Shown: piece after piece, positions 10,772 through 19,341 of the stretch | How the letters are laid out: each line of letters opens with the position of its first letter | Numbering within the stretch: the stretch's first letter is position 1 | Source of the DNA: Nitrospirota bacterium | GTDB lineage: Bacteria > Nitrospirota > Thermodesulfovibrionia > Thermodesulfovibrionales > Dissulfurispiraceae | Reading direction: 5' to 3' | DNA length: 64,000 bases | Assembly (NCBI GenBank): GCA_021791055.1 | Contig: JAJYXI010000002.1 | Coordinates: 74,229-138,228 of the forward strand | Translations under genes and position numbers: made by a program | Notes under the pieces: model-generated | Database searches by the model: none | What the model saw: only the letters and a program-made list of their open reading frames with translations | What the model was told of the DNA's origin: nothing

Positions 10772-11286
10772 TATTGATACTGCGTTCCAAATGGCGTGGG
10801 TCCATACCCCAAACCTGCATCTATCTGGACACTGCTTTCGTATCTTGTGTTTCTTCCTGTAACCTCTGAGTTAAATGTATTGTTTCCCATAGGAGGGGTT
10901 GAACCGCTTCCGTAAGAAAAGGTGTATCCTGTCATGGACACCCAGCCGGCACCGCTCGGAGCTGTATTGGCTATGGAATAGACAGTATCAAGATCGGTTG
11001 CAGCGTCAACCACAACATTTACCGTATCAGAAGCAGCAGAATTAAGGGGATTAAAATTCTGAATTAAGCTATGCACACCTGTCTCGGCAGCAGAAAATGC
11101 CTTTTTCTCGCCTGTAACCCTTGTGCTTACTCTTATATCCCGAGTTGTTACAGTAAAAACAAGCACACCAACTGCCGTAATGATTAAAATAGCAAGGAGC
11201 GCTGCAATAAGGGCAAAACCCTCTTTATTAAGTGACAAGTGACAAGTGTCAAGTGTCAAGTAAAAATATTTTTTAATTTTTTTCAT
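10771..11286 (-). CDS. PilX-like minor pilin
   Basis: KEGFALIAALLAILIITAVGVLVFTVTTRD prepilin-type N-terminus; position between PilW and PilY1. Confidence 0.75.
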   Translation of the reverse strand: MKKIKKYFYLTLDTCHLSLNKEGFALIAALLAILIITAVGVLVFTVTTRDIRVSTRVTGEKKAFSAAETGVHSLIQNFNPLNSAASDTVNVVVDAATDLDTVYSIANTAPSGAGWVSMTGYTFSYGSGSTPPMGNNTFNSEVTGRNTRYESSVQIDAGLGYGPTPFGTQYQ

Positions 11287-11316
11287 CTTTTAACTCCTAT
11301 CCCTTAATCCTTACTA

Positions 11317-12045
11317 TTACGGATTAATTGCATGGTTTCTGGGTATTACACTCGTTGAATAAATCATCCTTCTCCTCTGCCCTGTATTAGGGTCTATTGT
11401 TTCTGTCTCAACTGCAAGCGTAATGTCTATTCTTCTTATATTTGGTATGACTAATGGATTCGCATCAGGATAAAGCTCGGCGCCACTGCCATCATAGTAT
11501 CTGAATATAGCTGGCACTCCATTACCATTATTAATAGGAAGTGTGTTATTGACGACTCTGACAGTTCTAAGGGTGGTATTATCATCACATCTGCCATCAC
11601 CGTTTGCATCAGCACAACCTAAAAAGGGCTGCGCACCTCCAGCAACTCCTGCCCTTCTCGTTACACGTTGTTCGGCAGGGATATACTCATATCTGATATC
11701 TTCATTATTACCGACAACCGCACCATCTTCTGGGTCAATATCCATCTGTATGCGCAGGGCCGTGGGTGTTGCCTCTAATATCCCTTTGTTTGTAGAGCCG
11801 GGCCATGGATTTGTAACTCCAACCCCTCCATATCTATAATACGATGCCATTCCTATTTCCAATGACATCAACTCAAGCACAGCCCTCACATCCTGCTGTG
11901 CAGTTGTCTTTGCTTCAATAGCAACAGATGACCTCTGACCTGACTGGACAGCAACAAATATTGCACCAAGCAACAGAAGTCCTATTGTAATGGCGAATAA
12001 AACTTCTACAAGGGTAAAACCTTTTATATTTCTTGTTCTCCTCAT
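11317..12045 (-). CDS. PilW-like prepilin
   Basis: IKGFTLVEVLFAITIGLLLLGAIF class III prepilin signal. Confidence 0.8.
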   Translation of the reverse strand: MRRTRNIKGFTLVEVLFAITIGLLLLGAIFVAVQSGQRSSVAIEAKTTAQQDVRAVLELMSLEIGMASYYRYGGVGVTNPWPGSTNKGILEATPTALRIQMDIDPEDGAVVGNNEDIRYEYIPAEQRVTRRAGVAGGAQPFLGCADANGDGRCDDNTTLRTVRVVNNTLPINNGNGVPAIFRYYDGSGAELYPDANPLVIPNIRRIDITLAVETETIDPNTGQRRRMIYSTSVIPRNHAINP

Positions 12046-12046
12046 A

Positions 12047-12511
12047 TCAACACCCTTGTTTGAAATATTCCTGCCTTGTCACGACAAGGCTTTCACGAAT
12101 ACCAGCGTTGTTAGGCCATGCAACATTTACAGTTACTCTCCATGTAAAGGGAGCATTATCAATACAGGTAATGGTGGTATTTAGTGTAAAAGTTACATCA
12201 CCACTTTGTGGTGCCGCCATTCCGCTCGGTCTGACCTGAGTATTGTTATTAATTGAGTCACCTACATTTAATGGCAACGCTATCCCCCATGGAGCATTTG
12301 CATTACACTGATTCATGATATTCAATTCATTTATTTCAAGCTGCTCATGAAGCATCTCTGCTGCCCTGCCCAGATAGTCAGACCTGGCTGATAATAACCA
12401 TCCCTGCGGCTGCATGGAGATAAGCGCCATAACGCCAATCATAGTCAGAAATAGTGCTATAAGCACCTCTATCATGCTCAGGCCTTTTTTATTGCAAATT
12501 AAACTGAACAC
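12047..12511 (-). CDS. PilV-like prepilin
   Basis: KKGLSMIEVLIALFLTMIGVMALISMQ. Confidence 0.8.
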   Translation of the reverse strand: MFSLICNKKGLSMIEVLIALFLTMIGVMALISMQPQGWLLSARSDYLGRAAEMLHEQLEINELNIMNQCNANAPWGIALPLNVGDSINNNTQVRPSGMAAPQSGDVTFTLNTTITCIDNAPFTWRVTVNVAWPNNAGIRESLVVTRQEYFKQGC

Positions 12512-12956
12512 TTGTTCTCCCTGTGAGATTTATTCTTATGGTTGCAGTAGAACCTCTACTATTTGCGATGGTAACACTCCCTCCCAGTCCGCTCACTGTT
12601 CCCCTTGTCAAAAAGGTAACAGAAGGAGCGCCGCCAGCAAAGGCAGCAGCAGTAATCGTAATATCATTTGCAAAGATTGTAAGATTTTTCGTTTCCATTA
12701 CTGTGCCAGGTGGCTGCTCTATAGTATAAGTACTGCCGTTGACATTAAATGTTACCCCGTACTGTCTATTCTCCGCTATTGCCCTTTCCTTACAAAGAAA
12801 AATATCACCCATAATGTCTCTTGCTGCACTTTTAAGCCTTGAGTTGGTAGCATAACTCTGTAGTTGCGGTATGGCAATTGCAGCCACAATTCCTATAATT
12901 GCAATAACCACCAAAAGCTCAACGAGTGAAAAGCCTTTTTGTCCGATGTGTTTCAT
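12489..12956 (-). CDS. GspH/FimT family pseudopilin
   Basis: QKGFSLVELLVVIAIIGIVAAIAIPQLQSYATNSRLKSAARDI. Confidence 0.85.
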   Translation of the reverse strand: MKHIGQKGFSLVELLVVIAIIGIVAAIAIPQLQSYATNSRLKSAARDIMGDIFLCKERAIAENRQYGVTFNVNGSTYTIEQPPGTVMETKNLTIFANDITITAAAFAGGAPSVTFLTRGTVSGLGGSVTIANSRGSTATIRINLTGRTSVQFNLQ

Positions 12957-12968
12957 AAAATCAATTAT

Positions 12969-12984
12969 AGCAATTAAAATGCCA
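12969..12984 (-). promoter_or_regulatory. Putative sigma54 -24/-12 promoter (TGGCATTTTAATTGCT) upstream of the minor pilin operon
   Basis: GG and GC separated by exactly 10 nt, matching TGGCAC-N5-TTGCW; encoded near an NtrC/PilR-type regulator. Confidence 0.55.
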
Positions 12985-13086
12985 TAAGAATATAGTTTGG
13001 ATTATCTTTGATTTTTCAAGGAATTCTAAAAGGTATATCTTTAATTTGTGTAGCGCGATTCACAATGATATGTATTTCATTACATA

Positions 13087-14436
13087 TCAGCCGATCCCAT
13101 ATTCCTTTATCTTATTAAGAAGGGTTTTATAGCTGACCTTTAAAATCTCTGCTGCCCTGCTTTTATTTCCATATGTTTGTCTAAGGGCATTTTCTATTCT
13201 TGACTTCTCGGCAGATCTTGCTGCGGATTCTGCGACCTCATGCAAAGGAGCGTCTAAATTAATCCTTTCCTTCACATCCGTGCCAAAACTCAGATGTTCA
13301 GGCAAAAGGGCTGCGCCATCGCATAGAATAACAGCCCTTTCTATCACATTTTTCAGTTCCCTTACATTACCCTTCCATTCATTGTTTAAAAGAATTCTTT
13401 CTACCTCTGGTGAGATTAAAGGCTCATTTTTATTCATCTCTTTAGAAAACTGTGAAACAAAATAGCGTGCAAGAGGAATAATGTCTTCCCTCCTCTCCCT
13501 CAATGGCGGTATAACTATGGGAAACACATTCAGCCTATAAAACAGGTCTTCCCTGAAGCAGCCTTCAGCAACCTCTTTTTCAAGATTCTTGTTGCTTGCT
13601 GCAATTACCCTTACATCAACCCTTATAGTCTTAGTGCCGCCTACCCTTTCAAACTCGTTTTCCTGAAGCACCCTTAAGAGTTTAGATTGCAATGGCATTT
13701 CCATATCACCTATTTCATCCAGAAAAATCGTGCCTTTATCTGCGAGTTCAAACCTGCCGGGCTTTGTTTCGCCTGCGCCTGTAAATGCGCCTTTTTCATG
13801 CCCGAATATTTCGTTTTCTATTAAATCTTTGGGGATTGCTGCACAATTAACAGCCACAAAGGGATCCTTTGACCTCTGGCTCAGGTGGTGGATTGTCCTT
13901 GCTATGAGCTCCTTTCCAGTGCCGCTCTCACCTAAGATTAAAACAGTGGTTTTAAGGGATGCTACTTTTCTTGCCTTTTCCATCACTTCATTCCATGTCT
14001 TGCTGACTCCAACCATCTCAGGCATTTTTAGAAATCTATGAAATTCTTTCTTCAGGATGAGATTTTCTTTTTCAATGGTTCTCTCTGCCAATGCCCTTTT
14101 GGCTATAAGCAAAAGATGGTCGGGGTCAAAGGGCTTGGTGATAAAATCATAGGCCCCTTGTTTTACAGCCTTTACAGCAGTCTCAATACTTCCGTATGCG
14201 GTCATTACAATTACAGGGATAAGAGGGAAACTCTCTTTCGCCGCCTTAAGGATTTCCATACCATTGCCGTCAGGTAGTTTCAGGTCTGTAACTACTGCGC
14301 TCAAATCTGATGAAAGCAACGAAACACCATCCTTAACAGTATATGCTGCCTTGACGCTAAAGCCTTCGGACTGAAAGGCTTTAGTCAGCATGTCTGACAT
14401 GCTCTTTTTATCTTCTACTATCAGGATTGTTTGCAT
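13087..14436 (-). CDS. Sigma54-dependent NtrC-family response regulator (PilR-like)
   Basis: Receiver domain, GESGTGKELIARTIHHLSQR, GAFTGA loop, C-terminal Fis HTH. Confidence 0.93.
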   Translation of the reverse strand: MQTILIVEDKKSMSDMLTKAFQSEGFSVKAAYTVKDGVSLLSSDLSAVVTDLKLPDGNGMEILKAAKESFPLIPVIVMTAYGSIETAVKAVKQGAYDFITKPFDPDHLLLIAKRALAERTIEKENLILKKEFHRFLKMPEMVGVSKTWNEVMEKARKVASLKTTVLILGESGTGKELIARTIHHLSQRSKDPFVAVNCAAIPKDLIENEIFGHEKGAFTGAGETKPGRFELADKGTIFLDEIGDMEMPLQSKLLRVLQENEFERVGGTKTIRVDVRVIAASNKNLEKEVAEGCFREDLFYRLNVFPIVIPPLRERREDIIPLARYFVSQFSKEMNKNEPLISPEVERILLNNEWKGNVRELKNVIERAVILCDGAALLPEHLSFGTDVKERINLDAPLHEVAESAARSAEKSRIENALRQTYGNKSRAAEILKVSYKTLLNKIKEYGIG

Positions 14437-14438
14437 AG

Positions 14439-15305
14439 TCAGTCGTTCGGTAAGAAGATGCGAAAAGTGCTGCCTTTTCCCTCTATGCTCTCCACACTAA
14501 TATTACCACCGTGCCCCATCACTATCTTTTGCACAAGGGCTAATCCAATTCCTGAGCCTCCATCCTTTGTCGTATAAAATGGCATGAATATCCTGTTTAA
14601 ATCCTCTTCAGGTATACCCCTGCCATTGTCTTTGACATCGATAAATACACCATCTCTGTCTAAATGAATACCCCTCTCTATATTTATCCATACTTTCTCG
14701 CCGGCATCAAGGGCATTATGGATAAGATTCCTTATTGCCTGCTTTATCAGGGGCTCATCCGCCTTGATTACAACATCATCGTTAAAAGAAAAATTTATCT
14801 TGTGTCCGGACTCTCCCATTCCTTGAATTACATCCCTGATAGAGCTTGTCAGGTTTGTATCGGCTTTTTTCATCGGCTCTGACTTCGAGAATTTAAGCAG
14901 CTCCTCCATGACGAGATTCATTTCGCTGATTTCATTGATAATGTTCTGAACAATCTCTCTTCTGCTGTCGTTTTCGTCAAGACTTTTCAGGAGAAGCCTT
15001 GCATAGCCGACTATAACGCCCATAGGATTCCTGAATTCATGTGCAATCCCTGCAGACATCTCTCCGAGCGCAGCGAATCTCTCCTTTATTACAAGCTGGT
15101 CTTTGAGGGATTTTATTTCATCTCCGAGGGCCCGGAATGCATTTACAACGGTATTTATCTCCGCACTTTCTGTTTTTGCTTCTTCCTTCTTCAAAAGGCG
15201 GGGCAGGAATATTGCAACAATAAAGAGTAATATTAGAAATACCGAGGCTGTTAAGAAAATAATGAGGCTTTCCGGGGATGTTTTCATGTAATCGTTCACT
15301 GGCAA
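14439..15305 (-). CDS. Sensor histidine kinase (PilS-like)
   Basis: AALGEMSAGIAHEFRNPMGVIVGYARLL H-box; GSGIGLALVQKIV. TTG start at 15305 or ATG at 15287. Confidence 0.9.
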   Translation of the reverse strand: MPVNDYMKTSPESLIIFLTASVFLILLFIVAIFLPRLLKKEEAKTESAEINTVVNAFRALGDEIKSLKDQLVIKERFAALGEMSAGIAHEFRNPMGVIVGYARLLLKSLDENDSRREIVQNIINEISEMNLVMEELLKFSKSEPMKKADTNLTSSIRDVIQGMGESGHKINFSFNDDVVIKADEPLIKQAIRNLIHNALDAGEKVWINIERGIHLDRDGVFIDVKDNGRGIPEEDLNRIFMPFYTTKDGGSGIGLALVQKIVMGHGGNISVESIEGKGSTFRIFLPND

Positions 15306-15349
15306 ATGACAGGCAGGTGTCGTATAAAGTCAATCACCTGCCTGTCATT
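15305..15349. repeat. Perfect 15-bp inverted repeat AATGACAGGCAGGTG...CACCTGCCTGTCATT
   Basis: Both arms read directly; spans the dsb gene stop and the histidine kinase start. Confidence 0.85.
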
Positions 15350-16142
15350 CGCCTTTCCTGTTAATCATCTCTATGAGTTTATCTGCAGGCATTGCTCCGG
15401 AATAAATCTTGCCATCGGGCATTATCATTGTAGGGGTGCCTGTAATACCAAGGGATTCGGCCAGTTTTATATTATTATCTATTTCCTTTGTGTCACAATC
15501 GGTTTTAGGAATAGGTTTATTTTCAAAATTGTCTTCAAGCATATTTAAAGATTTGTTGCATACAATACTTTTGGATTTCCAGTATGCATCCTTATGCATC
15601 TTTAACGGAAATAGTTTTATATAAAAAACAATATCTTTTCTCTTTTCTAAAACCTTCTTCATCTCCTGATGAAGTTTCCCGCAGTACGGTCAATCGGGGT
15701 CTGTAAATACAATCACCTTTTTGGCCGCACTGGCGTTGCCCATGACCAATGCATTGTTCAACGGTATCTTCGAGAAATTAGTCTTCCCCAAGGGGATTTT
15801 CTGGACACTTTCCGCTGTTTTATTCGCACCTGTGCTTACCTCGATTATCGGGCCTGGCAGGATATACTTTTTGGAGAAATCTACATAAAACATGCCCTTT
15901 TTTCCATTGTCGTCTATGGATATTTCCCAAAGGCTCTTTACAGGACTCATCTGGATGTTTAAAACCTTCGCATGGGAAAGGTTCATCTTTTTAAGTATGC
16001 CGCTAACCTCCTGTTTGTTTAACGAATGGCATTTTCTGCAATCTCCCTCGCAGCCGCTGCTGCTAAAGGCATTTGCGATGTTTAAATCGAAATGCGGGAA
16101 CAAAAAATAGAAAGCAAATATAAGTGTCAATATAAATCTCAT
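15345..16142 (-). CDS. DsbC/DsbG-like thiol:disulfide oxidoreductase, candidate selenoprotein (TGA at 15690-15692 read as Sec; UPYC active site); N-terminal CxxCH motif
   Basis: ORFs 15690-16142 and 15345-15662 are in the same frame, separated only by TGA plus 9 sense codons: ...KKVIVFTDPD-U-PYCGKLHQE-MKKVLEKRKD... Confidence 0.85.
15657..15674 (-). promoter_or_regulatory. Putative bacterial SECIS hairpin CTTCATC-AGGA-GATGAAG
   Basis: 7-bp perfect stem, AGGA loop, loop begins 22 nt after the TGA. Confidence 0.75.
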
Positions 16143-16224
16143 AAGGGATACCTCCTTGTTTGCTTTATAATAACATAATATTTCCTTTCAATTTCAAGGC
16201 ATTTTTTGGTATAATTTTCTCGCA

Positions 16225-16776
16225 ATGGAAGAAATGGAAATACCTGACAACAAACGCATCCAGAAGGCATCGCTCGAGGCTTTGTTGTTTGCAGCCGGAG
16301 AGCCTGTTACAGTAAGCGCTATTGTAAAGACAACCGAAATACCCGAGCCCGAGATTAAAAAATTAATGGACGAATTAATCTCTGATTACAGGGAGAGAAA
16401 TTCAGGAATACTGGTTGCCGAGATCGCTGACGGCTATCAGATGGTTACAAATCCCGATTTTTCGATGTGGGTGAAGAAATTCAAAAATATAAACCAGACA
16501 AGCAAGCTGTCGCCGCCGACCCTTGAAACTCTTGCAATCATAGCCTACAAACAGCCGATAACAAAGCTCGAAATAGACCAGTTGAGAGGTGTTAACTCTG
16601 ACGGTACTGTCAAGAGCCTGCTGGACAAGAGACTTATCAGGATTGTCGGCAAAAAAGAGACTCCGGGCAGGCCGTTTCTCTACGGGACAACAAAGGAGTT
16701 TCTGCAGTACTTCGGTCTTAAAAACTTAAGCGATCTGCCGCCAATTAATGATTTTTTAAGGGATGAGGCAGCATAA
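16225..16776 (+). CDS. scpB: Segregation and condensation protein ScpB
   Basis: LEALLFAAGEPV..., TLETLAIIAYKQPITKLEIDQLRGVNSDGTVKSLLDKRLI, GRPFLYGTTKEFLQYFGLKNL. Confidence 0.95.
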   Translation: MEEMEIPDNKRIQKASLEALLFAAGEPVTVSAIVKTTEIPEPEIKKLMDELISDYRERNSGILVAEIADGYQMVTNPDFSMWVKKFKNINQTSKLSPPTLETLAIIAYKQPITKLEIDQLRGVNSDGTVKSLLDKRLIRIVGKKETPGRPFLYGTTKEFLQYFGLKNLSDLPPINDFLRDEAA

Positions 16777-16779
16777 ACT

Positions 16780-17949
16780 TTGAACACGAGAGGAGAAAAT
16801 AGTATGAAAAAGATCTATGCATTGTTGTTCGTTATCTTCCTTTTCTCATCATCTGCCGCTTATGCTAACACTTATACCGTTAAAAACGGCGACTCTTTAT
16901 ATAAGATCTCAAAAAGATTCAATATTCCCGAATCTGAAATAAAGAAAGCAAATAATCTGAAATCAAATAAACTGAGCATAGGGATGAAACTGGCCATTCC
17001 TAATGCCAAAAAGAAAAACAGCGAGAGCTCTAACAGAAATTATCACTCGGTCAAAAAGGGCGATACCCTAAAGAAGATTGCAAAGCAGTATTCGATACCA
17101 GAAAAGGAATTAAAAGAAATTAACAACCTCAAGACAGATAAACTGAAGGTTGGTCGGCAGATTTTAGTGAAGAAAACATCTCAGAGTATTGAAGATTCCC
17201 GTAAAACATTTTATAAAGAAAAATCCCCCCAGAATACAGAGGAAGAGAGAACATATACGGTTAAAAAAGGAGACAACATCTGGAGGATTGCAAAGAGGTT
17301 TGATATAAGCGTAGAAGAGCTTAAGGAAATAAATGGACTGCAGAACAACTCCCTGAAAACAGGACAAAAGCTTGTTGTTTCAAAAACAGCAGCAGAGCCC
17401 AAGGAGACCGAAGATATTAAGGCAATACAGGCCAGCTATGACAGAAAGGCAACACCTGTCATAACATCTGCGAGATTGGAAGAGGTAAAAGAGCTTTCAA
17501 ACTCAAAAGACCTCTCAAAGATGAGCATAAATGAAAGACTCATACTATTTGCAAAAAAGATGCTGCATCTGCCATATAAATTCGGCGGCAATGGCTCTTT
17601 TGGACTTGATTGCTCTGCATATGTTCAGAAGGTATACGGAATTGCAGGAATCAATCTGCCTCGTAGTGCAAGAGAACAGTTCGGCGTGGGAGAGTCCGTG
17701 GATAAAGATGAGCTCTCAACCGGAGACCTGGTGTTTTTCAGGACATATGCATCTTTTCCGTCACATGTTGGTATATATCTCGGCAATAATCTCTTCATTC
17801 ATGCATCCACAAGGTCTAAAAAGATCACTATTGACAGCCTTGAAAGCCCGTATTATTTGAAGCGTTTTATTGGCGCAAAGAGATTGATAGAGGAAGACGA
17901 AGTAAAAATAACCGAACCTCCGGAGGTTTGGTCAAAAGAAAAGAACTAA
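16780..17949 (+). CDS. NlpC/P60 endopeptidase with three LysM domains
   Basis: Three LysM repeats (YTVKNGDSLYKISKRF, HSVKKGDTLKKIAKQY, YTVKKGDNIWRIAKRF) and LDCSAYVQKVYG...HVGIYLG catalytic motifs. Confidence 0.93.
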   Translation: MNTRGENSMKKIYALLFVIFLFSSSAAYANTYTVKNGDSLYKISKRFNIPESEIKKANNLKSNKLSIGMKLAIPNAKKKNSESSNRNYHSVKKGDTLKKIAKQYSIPEKELKEINNLKTDKLKVGRQILVKKTSQSIEDSRKTFYKEKSPQNTEEERTYTVKKGDNIWRIAKRFDISVEELKEINGLQNNSLKTGQKLVVSKTAAEPKETEDIKAIQASYDRKATPVITSARLEEVKELSNSKDLSKMSINERLILFAKKMLHLPYKFGGNGSFGLDCSAYVQKVYGIAGINLPRSAREQFGVGESVDKDELSTGDLVFFRTYASFPSHVGIYLGNNLFIHASTRSKKITIDSLESPYYLKRFIGAKRLIEEDEVKITEPPEVWSKEKN

Positions 17950-17990
17950 CCTCTTAATACCTCCGGATTTGAGTGGTATATATATACATG

Positions 17991-18263
17991 AAAGTAAGGG
18001 CACATCTCTATATTTCCGGAAGAGTTCAAGGGGTTTATTACAGAGCATTTACTCAGGAAGTTGCCGATTCCCTCGGACTGACAGGATGGGTTAGAAACCG
18101 GCCTGATAGAAAAGTCGAAGCGGTCTTTGAAGGGGAAAAGGATTTAATCGAAAAAGCCATTATGAAATGTCATCAGGGACCTCCTGCCTCACGGGTAACA
18201 GACATTGATGTCACATGGGAAAACCAACTGGAAGACTTCAGCGACTTCAGGATAAGGTATTGA
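17991..18263 (+). CDS. acyP: Acylphosphatase
   Basis: KVRAHLYISGRVQGVYYRAFTQEVADSLGLTGWVRNRPD; the ORF track start is further upstream at 17973. Confidence 0.93.
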   Translation, partial: KVRAHLYISGRVQGVYYRAFTQEVADSLGLTGWVRNRPDRKVEAVFEGEKDLIEKAIMKCHQGPPASRVTDIDVTWENQLEDFSDFRIRY

Positions 18264-18325
18264 TTTGTAAACCATCCCAGTCGCTTTTAGTTGACATTTA
18301 GTTTGGATTTCAGAGAAAATAATCT

Positions 18326-19306
18326 GTGATTGACAGTCTGGAAGATAAGATCATCTTAAGCGGATATTCGATAACCAAAGAAGAAGCGCTCCAGCTTGTT
18401 CAAATCCAGCCTTCAGCCTTCAGCCTTCAGCATTTTTTTAATCTATTCTCTGCTGCCAACAGGATAAGAGAGACTTTCAGGGAAAATTCTGTTGACCTGT
18501 GTTCTATTGTCAATGCAAAATCAGGAGCATGTCCGGAAGACTGCTCCTACTGCGCTCAGTCGTCAAAGAGCAAAATCGAAGTTCTCGTTTATCCCCTCGT
18601 TAAAAAAGATATTGTGATTGACAAGGCAAAAGAGGCAAAAGACGCAGGTGTTAAAAGATTTTGTGTAGTAACAAGCGGCAGAAAGATCGGTAAAAATGAA
18701 CTTATAGAGATAGCATCGATGATTACAGACATAAGGAGTATAGGTCTTCTTCCATGCGCAACATTGGGACTTATGGATAAGGAAGAGCTTTCCTTTCTTA
18801 AAGAAAGCGGCCTTGAACGCTACCACCACAACCTCGAAACATCAGAGAGATTCTTTCCTGAAATATGCAGAACCCATACATATCACGACAAGTTAAAAAC
18901 AATTGATGCAGCAAAAGCTGTTGGACTTTCCATCTGTTCAGGAGGCATATTTGGCTTAGGGGAAACATGGCAGGACAGGATAGACATGGCCTTTGCAATA
19001 AAAGAATTAAATGTGGATTCTGTGCCTATCAATTTTTTAATACCTGTCAAAGGCACATCCATGGGTGACAGAGACTTCCTCCACCCGTTTGAAGCCCTTA
19101 AGATTATAAGCCTTTACAGGTTCATACTCCCGGAAAAGGAGATACGGGTCTGCGGCGGAAGGATGCAAATACTCGGAGAGTTCAACTCAATGGTCTTCAT
19201 GGCCGGTGCAGACGCCCTGCTCACAGGGAATTACCTCACAACAACAGGCAGGACATTCAAAGACGATCTGAGGCTTATAGAGCAATACGGATTAAGGGTA
19301 CTATAG
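18326..19306 (+). CDS. bioB: Biotin synthase
   Basis: KSGACPEDCSYCAQSS radical SAM CxxxCxxC; NFLIPVKGT; GTG start. Confidence 0.96.
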   Translation: MIDSLEDKIILSGYSITKEEALQLVQIQPSAFSLQHFFNLFSAANRIRETFRENSVDLCSIVNAKSGACPEDCSYCAQSSKSKIEVLVYPLVKKDIVIDKAKEAKDAGVKRFCVVTSGRKIGKNELIEIASMITDIRSIGLLPCATLGLMDKEELSFLKESGLERYHHNLETSERFFPEICRTHTYHDKLKTIDAAKAVGLSICSGGIFGLGETWQDRIDMAFAIKELNVDSVPINFLIPVKGTSMGDRDFLHPFEALKIISLYRFILPEKEIRVCGGRMQILGEFNSMVFMAGADALLTGNYLTTTGRTFKDDLRLIEQYGLRVL

Positions 19307-19317
19307 CAATTTATAGA

Positions 19318-19339
19318 TGTCAGCAGGGTGCGGCTGACA
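19318..19339. terminator. Small hairpin TGTCAGC-AGGGTGCG-GCTGACA between convergent bioB and ilvD
   Basis: Perfect 7-bp stem in a convergent intergenic gap; no clear T run. Confidence 0.4.
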
Positions 19340-19341
19340 AG

